Notes: generated by a model not told the origin, from the letters alone. DNA of 64,000 bases from Protea cynaroides (GCA_028583415.1 CM053276.1:122757166-122821165); one strand, 5' to 3'; positions 22,843-36,080 are shown, numbered from the stretch's first letter. Made by a program: numbers and translations.

Positions 22843-24340
22843 TTAAGACTCGACTGTGGTTATGTGATCACATGTGGGAATTCCGGGTGTTGGTTTGTAT
22901 GCGATAACACGCCCCCACAAATGCAACGTAGGAGGCCCAATGTTGCATTTGTCACGGAGCCATTGAAAATAGCTCGTGGGCAGTGGCTTGGTCAGACAAT
23001 CAGCAACTTGGTCCTTTGAAAAGATGAAGCGAACAGTAAGCAAGTTGCGTTGCACTTGATCTCGAACAAAGTGGAAATCGATTTCTATATGTTTGGTTTG
23101 AGCATGGAAGACCGGGTTTGCCGATAAGTATGTAGCTCCAATGTTGTCGCACCATAAGATGGGCGTAAGTGGTAACCGATAGCCAATCTCATGGAGTAGA
23201 TGTCGTAACTAGGTGACTTCGGCAGCTGCATTGGACAATGCCTTGAACTCAGCCTCGGTGCTAGAGCGGGCCACCGTTGGCTGTTTGCTTGAGCTCCAAC
23301 AGATGTGATTGTTGCCCAGAAAGATTGAATAACCACCAGTGGATCGTTTGTCATTCGGGCAGCCGGCCCAATCGACATCGGGGAATGCTGTCAAAGTTGC
23401 ATTGGGTGATTTGCGGAATAGCAGCCCATGAGTAATTGTGCCTTTAAGGTACCGCAATATCCGTTTGACAGCGAACCAATGAATGGAGGTCAGGCTATGC
23501 ATGAATTGGCAGACCTTATTTACATCATAGGCAATGTCAGGCCTAGTGAAAGTAAGGTATTGAAGTGCTCCGATGACACGACGATATTCTGTTGGATCTT
23601 GCAACGGGTCCCCATCAGCCTTTGTCAATGGTGGCTTGGTGGCCATCGGAGTGGAGACCGGTCTAGCATCTACCATGTTTGTCTTCTGGAGAAGATCTTG
23701 AATATATTTCCGTTGTGATAGCACCATACCAATGGAAGTGTAGATGCCCTCCAGACCAAGAAAGTAGTGAAAACGGTCGAGGTCTTTCACAGGGAAATCT
23801 TCTTTTAAAGGATGCAAGATGCACTCAATTAAGTGGGCCTTATTTGAAATAAGAAGAATATCATCCACATATATGAGTATGATGAGGAGATTTCCTTGAT
23901 GCCGAAATACAAAGAGTGATGTGTCAGCCTTTGATTGGTGAAACCCCAACTGTAATAGTTTGTTGCTCAATCGGGAATACCATGCACGTGGTGCTTGCTT
24001 AAGCCCATACAGGGCTCTATGAAGTCGGCATATATGATTTGGGAACTGGGGATGGACAAACCCAGGTGGTTGGGCCATATAGACTTCTTCTGTAAGATGA
24101 CCGTGTAAAAATACATTTTGAATGTCAATTTGTCAAACATGCCAATCATTCATAGTTGCTAGGGCGAGGAGTGTGCGTACATTTGTTGGTTTAACAACTG
24201 GACTGAACGTGTCACCATAGTCAATTCCGGGTTGCTGGTGAAATCCCTTGGCAATTAACTGTGCCTTGTACCGATCAATGGTGCTATCAGGTAATCGTTT
24301 GATCTGAAACACCCACTTACAACCCACAACATTCTACGAT
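22843..24340 (-). pseudogene. Copia retrotransposon reverse transcriptase and RNase H remnant
   Basis: The frame shows GCKWVFQIKR, KGFHQQPGIDYGDTFSPVVK, FLHGHLTEEVYM, LYGLKQAPRAWY, the catalytic YVDD in LIYVDDILL, GALQYLTFTRPDIAYDVN and the RNase H part with ARSSTEAEF and KHIEIDFHFVRD. The style fits the Ale/Retrofit lineage. It is almost collinear with a normal Copia C-terminal half but has two in-frame stops: TGA after NDWHV (near 24131) and TAG after AAAEVT (near 23210). Gag, protease and integrase are missing here; the sequence stops being Copia-like at about 24340. A polypurine tract and LTR start lie at about 22909. Confidence 0.92.
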
Positions 24341-27023
24341 GGATGGATAGGAACAACTGACATAGCAATGAAATTCATTAAAAACTATGTATTCCTGTCA
24401 AGAAAAGCAAATAAAAAATTAAATAAGAAGAGAGAGATAAATATATAAATTAATCATTGTTATTGTTTTTTTCATTGTGTTTTTCTTTTCTTTTCATTTT
24501 CTTTTTCACCCATGAAAGATTCACCCACTCATGTCCCGCACTGTATGGACTATTGAATTGTTTTTGGGAGTGGTGGGGGGAGGTGGGGGTATATTTGAGT
24601 GATATTGCTTGGGATTCTTTTTTCATTTAGGACTTAATCTAGTACTTGATACAGATACATTGCTATTTGTTACGTATGTCAAAACATGTATTCTCATCGC
24701 AATTTTTTTTGTTTAATTAAGAAAATGTAATCGGACTGAATCATGCCACTTGACATCATTCTCACGACAATAAATAGGGTGGAGAGACATCAGTACAAAA
24801 CATACGCTTTGATATATAAATCGGGTAGGTGAGCTATCTACCTTATGGAGAGGCAATCGTTTTCTATTTTCGCTCCATTGATTGAAGTGATATTGGGTGT
24901 TTATAGATTACTTTTGAATTAATCATGCATTCAATTTCATACAAATATTTCAATCATTTTGTCTTTTGTATTCATGTGTTAGTAAATGAATTCATCCATT
25001 AGACCACCATTTATTTGCCTATTAGATGGTGTCAGCAATTTTCTCCTCTCACCTGAAAGCATTGGTTTGACAAAATATGGCCAAGTGGGCTTTGTTTCAC
25101 AAGTATTTTCAAGTGACGGGCAAGGATCCTGGGTTTGGTTTTTTTCTTTTTTTCTTTTTTTTTAATTATTTAAGAAAATGTTTCCTAGGCTAGCATAGTA
25201 CCATACACTGTCTCATTTGAGATTATTTATTTTAATTTAATTCCTCCCCTTACCATGTGAAGCCCACGTTGATGATATTGTTTCTCAAGGACATCACTGG
25301 AGTAGAGTGGAAGATTCATCCCACACTGGCTCTATAGGAAACCCTCTCCCTACTTAATTTATAAAACTAAAGAAACAAAGCTTCTTGATTATTGGGTTGC
25401 TATTTAACATTTGATTGATTGCATATTATATGACCCACCATGTTGGAGGCTTTTCACTTATCTTTTAAGAGTCCCTAATTTTCAAACAATTTCACAATGA
25501 ATTAACTCATTGAAACAATTTTAAATCACTAAAAAATGTGGACAAAAATGGATTAGTAAAAAATTTATAACTTGAATAGGTGATGATGTGGAAAATATAT
25601 TTACTATTACATTTTTTTGGATAAATTTTACTATTACATATTAAGTACTTTGAAAGTTGGCACTTTGAATGATTTCCTACCACAATGGTGTGCAAGTGTG
25701 TGTGTGTGTGTGATAGGAAAAATACATCATACTTTGGCCACAATCTTTAACGACCCAAAACCCATAAGAAGGTGGGATCTAACCACAAGACCTAACTATA
25801 ACTAAGGGTGTCAATTGGTTCAGTTTCGATTAATCGATTTCATTCCTATCAAAATCAAAATGGAACCGATTATTAATCAATTCTAAGTCCTTAAATCAAA
25901 ACCGATATAATAATCCATTTGCCTCCTCCAACATCAGGAAACACTACTGTCATTTTACACCCAACCACGACCTCTTCGACAGGTCTGTTGTTTCCTGGCC
26001 CATGACCCATGGGTGAGAAAAGAGGAGGGGTGGAGGAGGAAAGATGAGAGAGGAGACCTGAGATACCATCATTCAAACTTCCTAGGGTATGTATTCCATG
26101 TTTTAACACTTTATTGATATCAATCTAATGATTTTTTTTTTTTTTTGGTAGAAATCTAATGAGTTGATTGTTCCAAATAGTTTTCATTGGGAGAAAGTAG
26201 CCATGGAACGAATAATTTTACAGCATTCAACACTCATTTTCCATAGTCAATGTGTGTGTGTGTGAGAGAGAGAGAGATATTTTGATTAAACAGGCTTTTT
26301 TAAAATATTTATGTTATTCGATTTGATTTTTAATTAGTTTAAAACTATTTACAATAGGCAAAACCAAAACTGAAACGAATAGTAATTAGTTTCCCGGTAA
26401 AGTTTAAACGGTTTGACTCGATTTCCTAAATGATTTCGATTTCCAGTCATACCATTAACTAGGCCTTTACTGGCGTCGCAAGCCAATCCCTTTTATTAAC
26501 ATGGCACTAATTGGCAGAATTTCTCTTTGAATCCCCTTTTTATTTATTTATTTATTAATTTTGTGTAACTGTTATTTCTCTTTTAATCCACCCACAACAT
26601 TGGCCACTTTACTTTACCCAAAAAAAAAAAAAAATTGGTCACATAAGAAGCTTCAATTCACTTAAAGGAACTAACGGATCTCAAGTTCCCAACTTTTGCA
26701 TGGTGAGGCCAATTTGGTCATAGAGATGTTGAAAGAGAAGATACATAGTACCCTAAAGGGGAAAGAAAGGCCTGCACTCTCCTCCTTCTCCTGTTTGTGT
26801 ATTTTTTCCTCTCATTGGGGCCTTTTGACAAGTCCTTATATTGTGGTCAAGTTGTATCAAACATCTAACTGTTCCTGCTCTTCTCCTAAATTCAGCACTT
26901 GCAGCCTCACCTGATTCTCTTCTCCTGTTCCAATCCAAAGTTGATTTGGCCGATTCCAAGCTACAAATTCTACTTCTCGATGAACCTTCACAAATTCTTA
27001 GGGATTAGTAGTAACACACCCAA
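24341..27023. other. Non-coding interval
   Basis: No gene recognised. A sequence starting AAGGGTGTCAATTGG at about 25804, followed by GATT/AACCG-type repeats to about 26460, resembles the left part of a short terminal-inverted element, but no matching right end was found. Confidence 0.45.
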
Positions 27024-27800
27024 TGTTAAAATTTTAAGATATTTTATGGGCTAAATTAATTATAAGGTTAGTTGGTTCAGTGGGAGTCTAGTTACAGGTC
27101 GACCAGTTTAAGTATGATTAGAGATGGACCAACCTGGTCCACTGTGGGACTGGTCCAGGATTGTGGTGGTATTGTAAATACTAATGGTTAGAGTCCCCAC
27201 AGTCACGGTGTTATTTTCTTCTCTTGTTCTCATACGCAGAGAGAAGGTCAAAGGATCCCGACAGGCTGTGGAATACTCTGATCCAAGCATTCCAAGCATT
27301 CAAAGCAAAAAAAATGGTCAAAAATCAATTTACAGCAAGAGATATGTGTCTTATCATCTCTTTTCAATACCCATTGTATTCTAATAATCTGTGTGGTATG
27401 TTCGTTAGGGTTCATGAGAAATCCTATGGGAAAAACCCAAAGGAGATCTAAAAATTCTTACAGTGGTATCAGAGCCTCTCACACAGACCTAGGAATGATG
27501 GGAAAGTATTGTAGAGATTGTATGTTTGAATGGATTGGAAAAGGGAGAGATTTTTCTTCCAAAATTCTCTACGAACCTGTCTAGGGTTTGGACCCATGAA
27601 AATTTTTTTGGACCGTTAAAAAGTAAAATAAATCATATAGTATTGTAGGTCTCGGAGAGAGGGAGGTGGCGACATAAGGTGGGTCGCAGGAAGTAACCTG
27701 ACGAGCCCTCATGAGCTGCCTAAAAAAGAGCGTGAGATCCACGCGCCGGAGGCTATTAAAAAAAGAAAAGATGAAAATGAGTAGGGTTGACGTCACCTGG
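27024..27800 (+). mobile_element. LTR with primer-binding site, truncated by copy B
   Basis: The likely LTR runs from TGTTAAAATTTTAAG (27024) to ATTCTTACA (27462), about 439 bp. It is followed by TGGTATCAGAGCC (27464-27476), an exact initiator Met-tRNA primer-binding site. The internal leader then runs about 320 bp and is cut off at 27801 where long LTR copy B starts. The 5' border is a guess from the TG terminus. Confidence 0.6.
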
Positions 27801-28254
27801 TGTAAGCACCCCATTTTTGCCATCCCTAGCTGAGCAAAGTCTTACTGGAGCGTAGACAACAAAGTGGAAGAAAAGAGAGAAAGTTTGGAAAAGTACAAGG
27901 GAGGCGAGTGAAACTCTCTCAAAAATGATAGTCGATCACTCCTGGCATGCTCTCTATAGTGTTTTGAGAAGAGCTGAGATGATCCCCAGTGTTAAGTGAA
28001 ACCATATGGCAGGTTGGTGAATCCCAATGCAAGGTTTGAATTTTGACAGTGACTTTGAGGAGGTTTTCGGTAGGCCCCACAGTAAGAAAATGGGTTGCAA
28101 CCTGCATGGATGCGTAGGTCTTGGAAATACATTCGAAATGAGACTAGAATCGCTCAATTCTGATGTTAAATGAAGAAGATACGACGATTTTAGTCTGGGA
28201 ATAAGAATAAGGGTATTTTCTGAAGATTAATAATATCTGGGGGCTTGCATGCAA

Positions 28255-28895
28255 ATTATCGTAAGTTTAATTATTTAAACTTCATCTTCTCGTATCTCGC
28301 TCATCTGACGTCCAAATAAAGTGATTCCAGTGTCATTATTCCTCATTTTTGGTGCTCTACAAAGTGGATTTGAAAAATCTAGAGCAGAGGTCTCCGAGAG
28401 ATCCCATGCAAAGCTGCAAGCCGATATGCCCGCTTAAACTTCAATTCCTCATAATTTTATTATCCGACGTCCAAATGAGGTGATTCAAACTCCAATATCT
28501 TTCATTTTTCGTGCTCTACAAAGTGGACGTGGAGAATTTGGGATAGATGTCTCCGAGGGATCCCATGCAGAGCTGCAAGTCGATATTAAACTTCAATTCC
28601 TCATAATTTTATTATCCGCCGTCCAAATCACGTGATTTCAGTGCCATTATTCCTCATTTTTAGTGCTCTACAAAGTGACATGGAGAATTTGAGGCATAGG
28701 TTTCTGAGGCAATCCATGCAAAGTTGCTAGCCGAATTATCATAAATTGGCCTGTTTAAACTTCAGAAATTCATAAGTTGGCCATTTTACATCCAAATAAG
28801 GTGATTCAAGCCCCAGTATTCCTCATTTTTAGTGCTCTACAAAGTGAACGTAAAAAATTTGGGATAAAGACTGTCGAAAGATTTCATTGGGAATG
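28255..28895 (+). repeat. Four tandem ~155-bp modules in the LTR of copy B
   Basis: Each unit contains TTAAACTTCA, a CGTCCAAAT box, CATTATTCCTCATTTTTAGT, GCTCTACAAAGTG and a TCCCATGCA box. Copy C has four units (57075-57725) and copy A about 1.7. The modules lie upstream of the presumed promoter, so they could act as U3 repeats; that role is inference. Confidence 0.8.
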
Positions 28896-29093
28896 ATAGC
28901 AGAAATGACCTATGAAATGATAGAGAGAAAAATCAATCTTGGCCCAACTCAGCTCAACCCATATCAGTCCAACTCAGTCAACTCATGTCGGTCCAACCTA
29001 ACCAAGTCAATCCAGCTCAAGTCAGTCCAAACGAAACTGGTTCACCCATGTGCAGACAATTGTCATATGTATATATATATATTATATATTGTG

Positions 29094-29095
<2 letters not shown>

Positions 29096-29157
<62 letters not shown>

Positions 29158-29957
29158 AAAAAGAGAAAAAAACTCAAGAAAGGCAGATAAGTAGGACGGT
29201 TTAGGAAAGAGAGAAAGTGAGAGAGAGAGAGAGAGAAATCCATTTGGCCGTGGGTCCCAATGGCAAGAAAAAGAAAAGAAAAGGAGAATCCAAGCCGTGA
29301 GAAATAGAGGGGCCCATGGTTGGAGGAAAAAAAAAAGAAGTCGTGAGGAGAGAGAAAAAGCCGTGGGAGAAGAATAAGGAAAGAAAAAAAAGGAAAGAAA
29401 AAAAAGAAAAAATCCAATGAGAGAGATAGAGTTTCGACGGGACTCTAAAGAGGGAAATAGATGGGGCCCACTAGTGGTCCGGTTTAGGTAAGATGAGAGA
29501 GAGAGCCGTGGGACCTAGAGAGAAAAGGAAGGAAAAAAATAGGAAAACTCTAAGTGACCTAAAGGAGAAGAACAAGGAAAAGGAAAGAAAGAAAATAAAA
29601 GGAAAGGAGAGAGAGAGAGCCATGGGACTCTAAAGGAGAAGAATAAAAAAAAAGGAAGAAAAAAAAACAAAAAAAGAAAGAGAGGGACGGTCCTAAGAGG
29701 GAGAAAAGAGAGGATCTAAGAAAAAGCCGAAATTGACAAAAGGAAAGAAAAAAGAAGGAAATAAAATAGAGGAAGGAAATCAAAGAAGAGGAGGACGGTT
29801 GAAATGGGTTGGAAAAGGAGAGAGAGTCTAAGAGAAGAAGAGAAGAAGAAATAGAGAAGAAGAAAGAGAGAAGCCGAAGAAGAGGAAGAAGAAGGAAAAG
29901 AGAAGAAGTGAAGGAAGAAGGAGAAGCTAAGAGAGAGAGAACTATCTGCAAAGAGGT
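29096..29957 (+). promoter_or_regulatory. Presumed LTR core promoter: TA tract, purine-rich leader, splice-donor-like end
   Basis: A TA microsatellite (29096-29153) sits where a TATA box would be expected. It is followed by about 790 bp of strongly purine-rich sequence and then GAGGTAAGT at 29954-29961. Copies A and C have the same order. Function is inferred from position and from the similar layout in other LTR families here that keep a normal TATA box. Confidence 0.45.
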
Positions 29958-31677
29958 AAGTCCATTCTCTATTATTATTTTCTAGTACATACTAGTAATT
30001 CATGGCCCCTCACCCACTGCTATAACCAAAACTTTGGTTTTGATAGATTCGATGATGCTAACATGTCGAAAATTGCTTGAATATGTCTATTTTTGATAAA
30101 TCATTATCAGAGATGTTATATTGTGTGCATGTTGATACTGTAATGCTCATGTTTAATTTTTTGTATGCATTAGAATATCTTTAAAGTACTTAATGGAGAA
30201 AAATTGAATGTCATATGATGATTTTTAAGTATTTTAATGTTTTTCAGAAGGTGGATTTCAAATCTGGAATATGATTTTGGAACATGCATCTCATATGATG
30301 AATTTTGAGCCCAAAATTTTATAAAATACTCATTCATATGTTAAAAAAATTTCCTAGAAATTTTGACTCGTTTGGAGTTGAGAAAGTAGAGATAAAAAAG
30401 TCCTAACGATGCTACTATCCTTCTCGGGTACAGTGCAAACCCTCATCGAAAAAGCTCTAAAAATAGAATTTACGGCCATAATTTGATAATCTTTCCTTCA
30501 GAGAAAGTGATAAATATGAAGTCAAGAAAAATTTGGCACTGAATTTGAATTTTTTTATTTTTTATGTATTTCATATGATTTTTGAAGTGCACCATGGTCT
30601 GTTTTAGGGTCAGTTATAACACATTGAATTGCATGAATGAAGTGTGATGATTGAACCCTGAGGATCTTTCTATTTGCATAATATTTTTTAATTAAGTGTT
30701 AGATATATCAGTTATCTACATGACCATATGCCTGAATTCTATTTTCAATGAGTGGTTGATTTTATATAGAATTTATGGTGCAACTGGTCAGAATCTGAAA
30801 CAGACACATGCCTTCACTTGTGGTGCATATTCGACCCATTTTGGTTCCCTGTTAGGGTTTTTCATCTTGAAACAAAATCTAGGTCTCTGAGTCCTCTTTC
30901 AGATGATGTATTTTGAGCTTGATTTGAATATGTATGAGGCCCCATATGCATGTTTTGGCAAAGGTCAATAAAATCTATTGATTGTAGTAAAAGTCATGAA
31001 AATCTATGCATAAGTGTCCTGTAGAGACTTTTTCAGACATCACTTCCTTGAAGGAGAAAATAACCACATGAGTCTGGAAGACAACCAAGTTAACAGATAA
31101 ATTTTTTCATGATTGAAGAATATCCTATGATTATTTTTCCATGACTGGTTCAAAAATAAAAATCAGTCTGACCAGTTTTCATAGTTTGACCTTGTAAGCA
31201 TGATTTAGACCGTTAGATTTCCATCATATTGTGCCTCAGAAGAATTTGAGACCATTAGATCCTGATCATGAGCATCTTATTCGAATTTGAACCATTAGAT
31301 CTTAATCATGAGTATCTTATTTGAATCTAGACCATTTGATTGTTTTGATGATTGATTTGAATGGATAGATTATCCTTTTTGAATGATTTAATTGAATTTG
31401 AATGGTTGGATTGACCTCATGAATGTTTTGATTGAATTTGAACCATCGATCAAATATGATCTTGATCACATTGATGATGATCGATTACATCAAATCTGAG
31501 TTGTCAATCAAATATGATCTTGATCACATTGTTGATGATTGATGCTTGATCAATGCTTTCACATGCTTGCTATTATATTGATTCATATCCTTTATTGCTA
31601 TATTTGAGATGATATATACTGTTGTTGTTATATTTAAATGATATTTATTATTGGTAATAATTTAATTTCTGCAACAC

Positions 31678-33744
31678 TGATGCAGCCCAATTGCATCCAT
31701 GTTCAACAATTATATCATTACATCAAGGCCCAAGCCCACAAAGTCCATTTGACCCAAAATTATTTGGCCTAAGACCAAGGTATGAACCATGCTATAAAAG
31801 AACCAAAGAATCTAGCCCTAGCCACCTTAAAACCAGACCCTTTTTGATGATCTTTCAAGTCTCTAGTGGAGAGTGAGGTGGTATTTTCTGTTCAATGATT
31901 CTAGAATCTTCTTTACATTGGAGCTTGCATCAAGATATTAGAATTTACATCAAAACTTTAGAACTTATATCAATGCATATTGGGATAAGTTTCAATGCCT
32001 TGGAACAAGAATCAACACATTGGGACAAGTTTCTATGTATTGAAAATTTTTAAATCATTTATATATATTTTTTTTTTCTCTATGTACAATCTCAACCTTA
32101 GAATTATAAAGGATGGTTGAGATTATTTTGAGTTATTTAAGGTTTGTTAAGCCTATAAATAGTGGTTTATTCTCATGTAATAAGGGAAGATGATTTGATG
32201 AATGAAATTTGGATTGAAGTTTATCTTCTCCTTTGAACCTTGAAAAGTTCATCTTGAAACCTAAAAGAGTTTCACTTCAACCTTGAGGAGTTGAAATTTT
32301 TCTATCCCTTGAAACCTTGAAGAAGTTTCATTTCATCCTAGAAGAGTTGTAACTTTATTCTTCACCTACTTCCTAGAAGAGTTGTAGGCCACCTTTGGAG
32401 TTGATTTACATCTTAGAAGAGAAGTAAGTCACCTCACATTCATTTCCATCAATTATATTATTTTTATCTTTAAAAAAAATTCAAAAATTCATTTTCGCAC
32501 CTCACGGCAATCCTTTTTTTACCAATTTTGTCATATCTTACACTCTCCTGATTCGTTATTTTTTCATAAGCCAAAGTCGACCTACATCATTTGGTATCAG
32601 AGCTTTGGAGGAAAGGATTTCTGATCATGACACTCACTATGGATACAAATCCATTGTATCACATACTAGTATCACAAAAGTTCAATGATTGTATCATTCC
32701 ACCATTATCACTTATTTAATTTGTCAATGCATTGAGTGATCCCTATATACATCATGGGCATAACACATTTGGTTATCAAATGCTTGATGAATTTACTAAT
32801 CTTCCATTTGAACCTGGTGGAATTGAAATATTTTTGGTGGGTAGAACAAGAATTCGAAGACGAATTCTTTTAAAGAAGGAAAGAATGATGCAGCCCAATT
32901 GCATCCATGTTCAACAATTATATCATTACATCAAGGCCCAAGCCCACCAAGTCCATTTGACCCAAAATCATTTGGCCTAAGACCAAGGTATGAACCATGT
33001 ATAAAAGAACCAAAGAATCTAGCCCTAGTCACCTTGAAACCAGACCATTTTTGGTGATCTTTCAAGTCTCTAGTGGAGAGTGAGGTGACATTTTTTATTC
33101 AATGATTCTATAATCTTTTCTACATTGGAGCTTGCATCAAGATATTGAAACTTACATCAAAACCTTAGAACTTATATCAATGCACATTGGGACAAGTTTC
33201 AATGCCTTGGAACAAGAATCAACACATTGGGACAAGTTTCTATGTATTGAAAATTTTTAAATCATTTATATTTATTTTTTATTTTCTCTATGTACAATCT
33301 CAATCTTAGGATTATAATGGATAGTTGAGATTATTTTGAGTTATTTAAGGTTTGTTAAGCCTATAAATAATGGCTTATTCTCATGTAATAGAGAAAAATG
33401 ATTTGATTAATGAAATTTGGATTGAAGTTTATCTTCTCCTTTGAACCTTGAAGAGTTCATCTTGAAACCTAGAAGAGTTTCACTTCAACCTTGAAGAGTT
33501 GGAACTTTCCTATCCCTTGAAACCTTGAAGAAGTTTCATTCCATCCTAGAAGAGTTGGAACTTTATTCTTCACCTACTTCTTAGAAAAGTTGTAGGCCAC
33601 CTTTGGAGTTGATATACATCCCAGAAGAGAATTAAGTCACCCCACATTCATTTCCGTCAATTATATCATTTTTATCTTTAAAAAAAAATTTTAAATTCGT
33701 TTTCGCACCTCACGACAATCCTTTTTTTACCAATTTGGTCATAA
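31678..33744 (+). mobile_element. Short non-autonomous LTR retroelement (TRIM/SMART-like)
   Basis: Two highly similar direct repeats, 31678-32589 (912 bp) and 32886 to about 33744, both begin TGATGCAGCCCAATTGC. The first ends ACATCA and is followed by TTTGGTATCAGAGC, a Met-tRNA primer-binding site. The polypurine tract AAAGAAGGAAAGAA (32872-32885) precedes the second. The internal region is only 296 bp and has no recognisable gag or pol. The second LTR lacks about 55 bp at its 3' end and runs straight into sequence resembling the laccase 3' flank. Confidence 0.88.
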
Positions 33745-34030
33745 CATAATATTTATTTTTTGGATTAGTGTATTTTATTTGCTCTAGTGTCAAAGCCATT
33801 ACTTATAATAATGTAATAAGTACTTCAAAAAAGAAGCAATCAAATGTAATGGGAAGTGTGGAAAGTTTTAATTTGAATTTATAAAATAATATTATTCGTG
33901 TGATTTAAACGTCAATTAATAAAATAAAGATGCTGAGGACTTTATGTAACTTCAGTTCGACGACTTTATGTAACTTTATGTAACTTCAGTTTGACAATTT
34001 TACGTAACTTTATGTAACTTCAGTTTGATC
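33745..34030 (+). pseudogene. Relic of the 3' flank of a second laccase gene
   Basis: The sequence matches the region just downstream of the laccase gene (about 51240-51560). Shared blocks include GTGTATTTTATTTG, AAAGCCATT followed by CTTATAATAATGTAATAA, GAAGCAATCAAA, GAAGTGTGGAAA and ATAATATTATTCGTGTGATT. At 33940-34026 the block with CTTTATGTAACTTCAGTTTGA is present about three times, against once downstream of the laccase. No laccase exons were found next to it. The best reading is a former laccase paralogue whose coding part was deleted or displaced by the LTR element to its left. Confidence 0.7.
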
Positions 34031-35663
34031 AGGATCTCTCCCTTACAATAGGATAGATAGAATTTTCTGCATTAACAATAAATAATAAATAAAGGGGAAG
34101 GGATTTGTGTCAAGATAAAATGGGATAGAGTTTTTATCAGTAAATGTCCTTCATCTTGGGAACAAATTACAAATAGTTGTGGTTATAGAGGACTCTGTTG
34201 CTGATTTACTGTTATGAGACAAAGGATGCATGTCGTTATCCTATCATTTAGAAAACTAGGGATTCCTTCCATCATTCTCATATGAAAGAGGATTCTTCTG
34301 AGGCAAGAGGGTCATGCGGCTGATCCAAGGGTTGGATTTTAGTCGCCTTGACAGCCCATAGATGCGCAAGAGAGGATTTCTATCCCTATCCAAGAAGAGA
34401 GATGGTATTCAGAGATATATTTTCAGATGAGCAACTGGCTTTGTACATATGCACAGCCAGATACTAAGAAACCTTTCCAATAAATAAAGAATCAGGGGGT
34501 GCACAAGAATTAAATGAGATTTGAAAGGGTTTGGTGGGATGTCACATCTCTATTTCTTTTATTTTTGTTGACAGAGATCCAGAGTTTAAGAAAGCACCGA
34601 TTCCTGACGTATGAAAAAAAAAAAAACAAAACAAAACAAAAAAAACAAAAAAAAAAACCTACGAAAATGGAGAATGGTTGATCTACATGTATTTATATTT
34701 TATTTAGATTCAATCAGACCCTATATTTAATGGGTCCTACACCACATCAAAGATAATGAGATCCTATGAAGAATACATGTAAATGCAATCAAAGATAATG
34801 GGATCCTATAAAAAATACATGTAAATATAGGTCGAGGGATCTCATGATCAGTACCTAATAAGTCTGAAAAATCCAATCTGGCCATGCTGATCATTCAGTG
34901 TGTTGCATAGGATTAGTCTCGGCTGAGCACATGCAGAATTGATCGATCTGGCCAAGTTTATTCTGATCCCTCTAAACCATTGAGAGATTGAAGATAATGT
35001 TAAGTTCCATCACATGCCCTTCCATTTATTGTTAATTCTTGATAACCTAAGGGTCGTTATGTATTTCATGATGGTCTAAACGTTGTGATATCCTCTTCTT
35101 GATGGTCTTAGAGTTTTGAAAGCTAGATTTTAGTTTTCATCTATTGGCTAACTCCAATTGAGTTATAATTTGAAATGTGTGTATAGATATTTAGGTTTAC
35201 CTATGGTTCAAGGTTTTCAAATGGAATCGGCCGGATCTAATCAATTTGTTCTGATTTTGAACCTGGTGGATCTTAATCCGATACCATTTTTAATATTACT
35301 ATATAAAATATCAATCACTTATCAACCTCTCATTGGAGCCATACACCCGATTTTAGACATGGCCCACAGTCCCATCATACTTGCACTATATATGTGGTGT
35401 AGATAGGTCGGCTCCATTATAGAAGCCCTATGGATCTCAATTAAACAAATGGAAGGAAACTTCATGGGTGAGAAAAGTAGGTACGTCTCTATCAATCACG
35501 CTTTCGAGTTCTCAGTGATCCAAACAAATCCTTCTCTTTTTTTTGTGCAAAATTTCTTGAGTCGTCCAAATACTATCCTTTCAGATTTTCAATATATACC
35601 ATATGTAGCTCCATCCAAATGCAGGGAGTGGTAGAAAAGATGCCATATATAAGAACGATTCTG

Positions 35664-35736
<73 letters not shown>

Positions 35737-36080
35737 CGATCTAGTGAGGCAATGTGTATACAACCAACATTCCCTTCTTCCCTCCAAGCTCGGATAATAT
35801 CAGGCATGATACTTGGAAGATATTTTAATTATGAGACGGTATAGTAAGTATCTAGGTAATTACAATCTCATTTCTACCCAAAAAAAATTTATAATCTTAT
35901 TTTTTTTTTTTAATAGAACACTTAACTTAGAACAACTACGAGAATCTGGATTAGTGGCCAGTTGTTTAGTAGAGGTCTGTAGTGGCGTCCTTTAAAACAC
36001 ATCATATACTCAACCCATGTGCATACCAAGTATGCTGTCAACTTCTTAGGTCCATACCCATCATTTACAGTCCATAGATT
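34031..36080. other. Non-coding interval with microsatellites
   Basis: No gene was recognised. An A-rich tract lies at 34614-34659 and a TA microsatellite at 35667-35733. Short repeated phrases occur at about 34740-34830 (CAAAGATAATG and ATACATGTAAAT, twice). Confidence 0.5.
35667..35733. repeat. TA microsatellite
   Basis: About 33 uninterrupted AT dinucleotides. Confidence 0.97.

Larger units (their letters stand above)
27801..31677 (+). mobile_element. Long LTR of a retrotransposon, copy B
   Basis: It starts TGTAAGCACCCCATTTTTGC. In order it has four ~155-bp modules, a run of CAGTCCAA-type 10-mers (about 28935-29040), a TA microsatellite, a purine-rich leader, a splice-donor-like GAGGTAAGT (GT at 29956), a ~1.2-kb segment not shared with A or C, and CCAACGG-type motifs to about 31560. 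A short LTR retroelement begins at 31678, so the true end may be interrupted. No element proteins were seen. Confidence 0.72.

Noticed and set aside
29559..29951. 130-residue Ser/Leu/Phe-rich frame on the - strand
   Set aside because: It is the complement of the purine-rich LTR leader of copy B.
32732..32980. 82-residue open frame in the short LTR retroelement
   Set aside because: It crosses the polypurine tract and the LTR start, so it is not a real gene. A decayed pol tail cannot be excluded.
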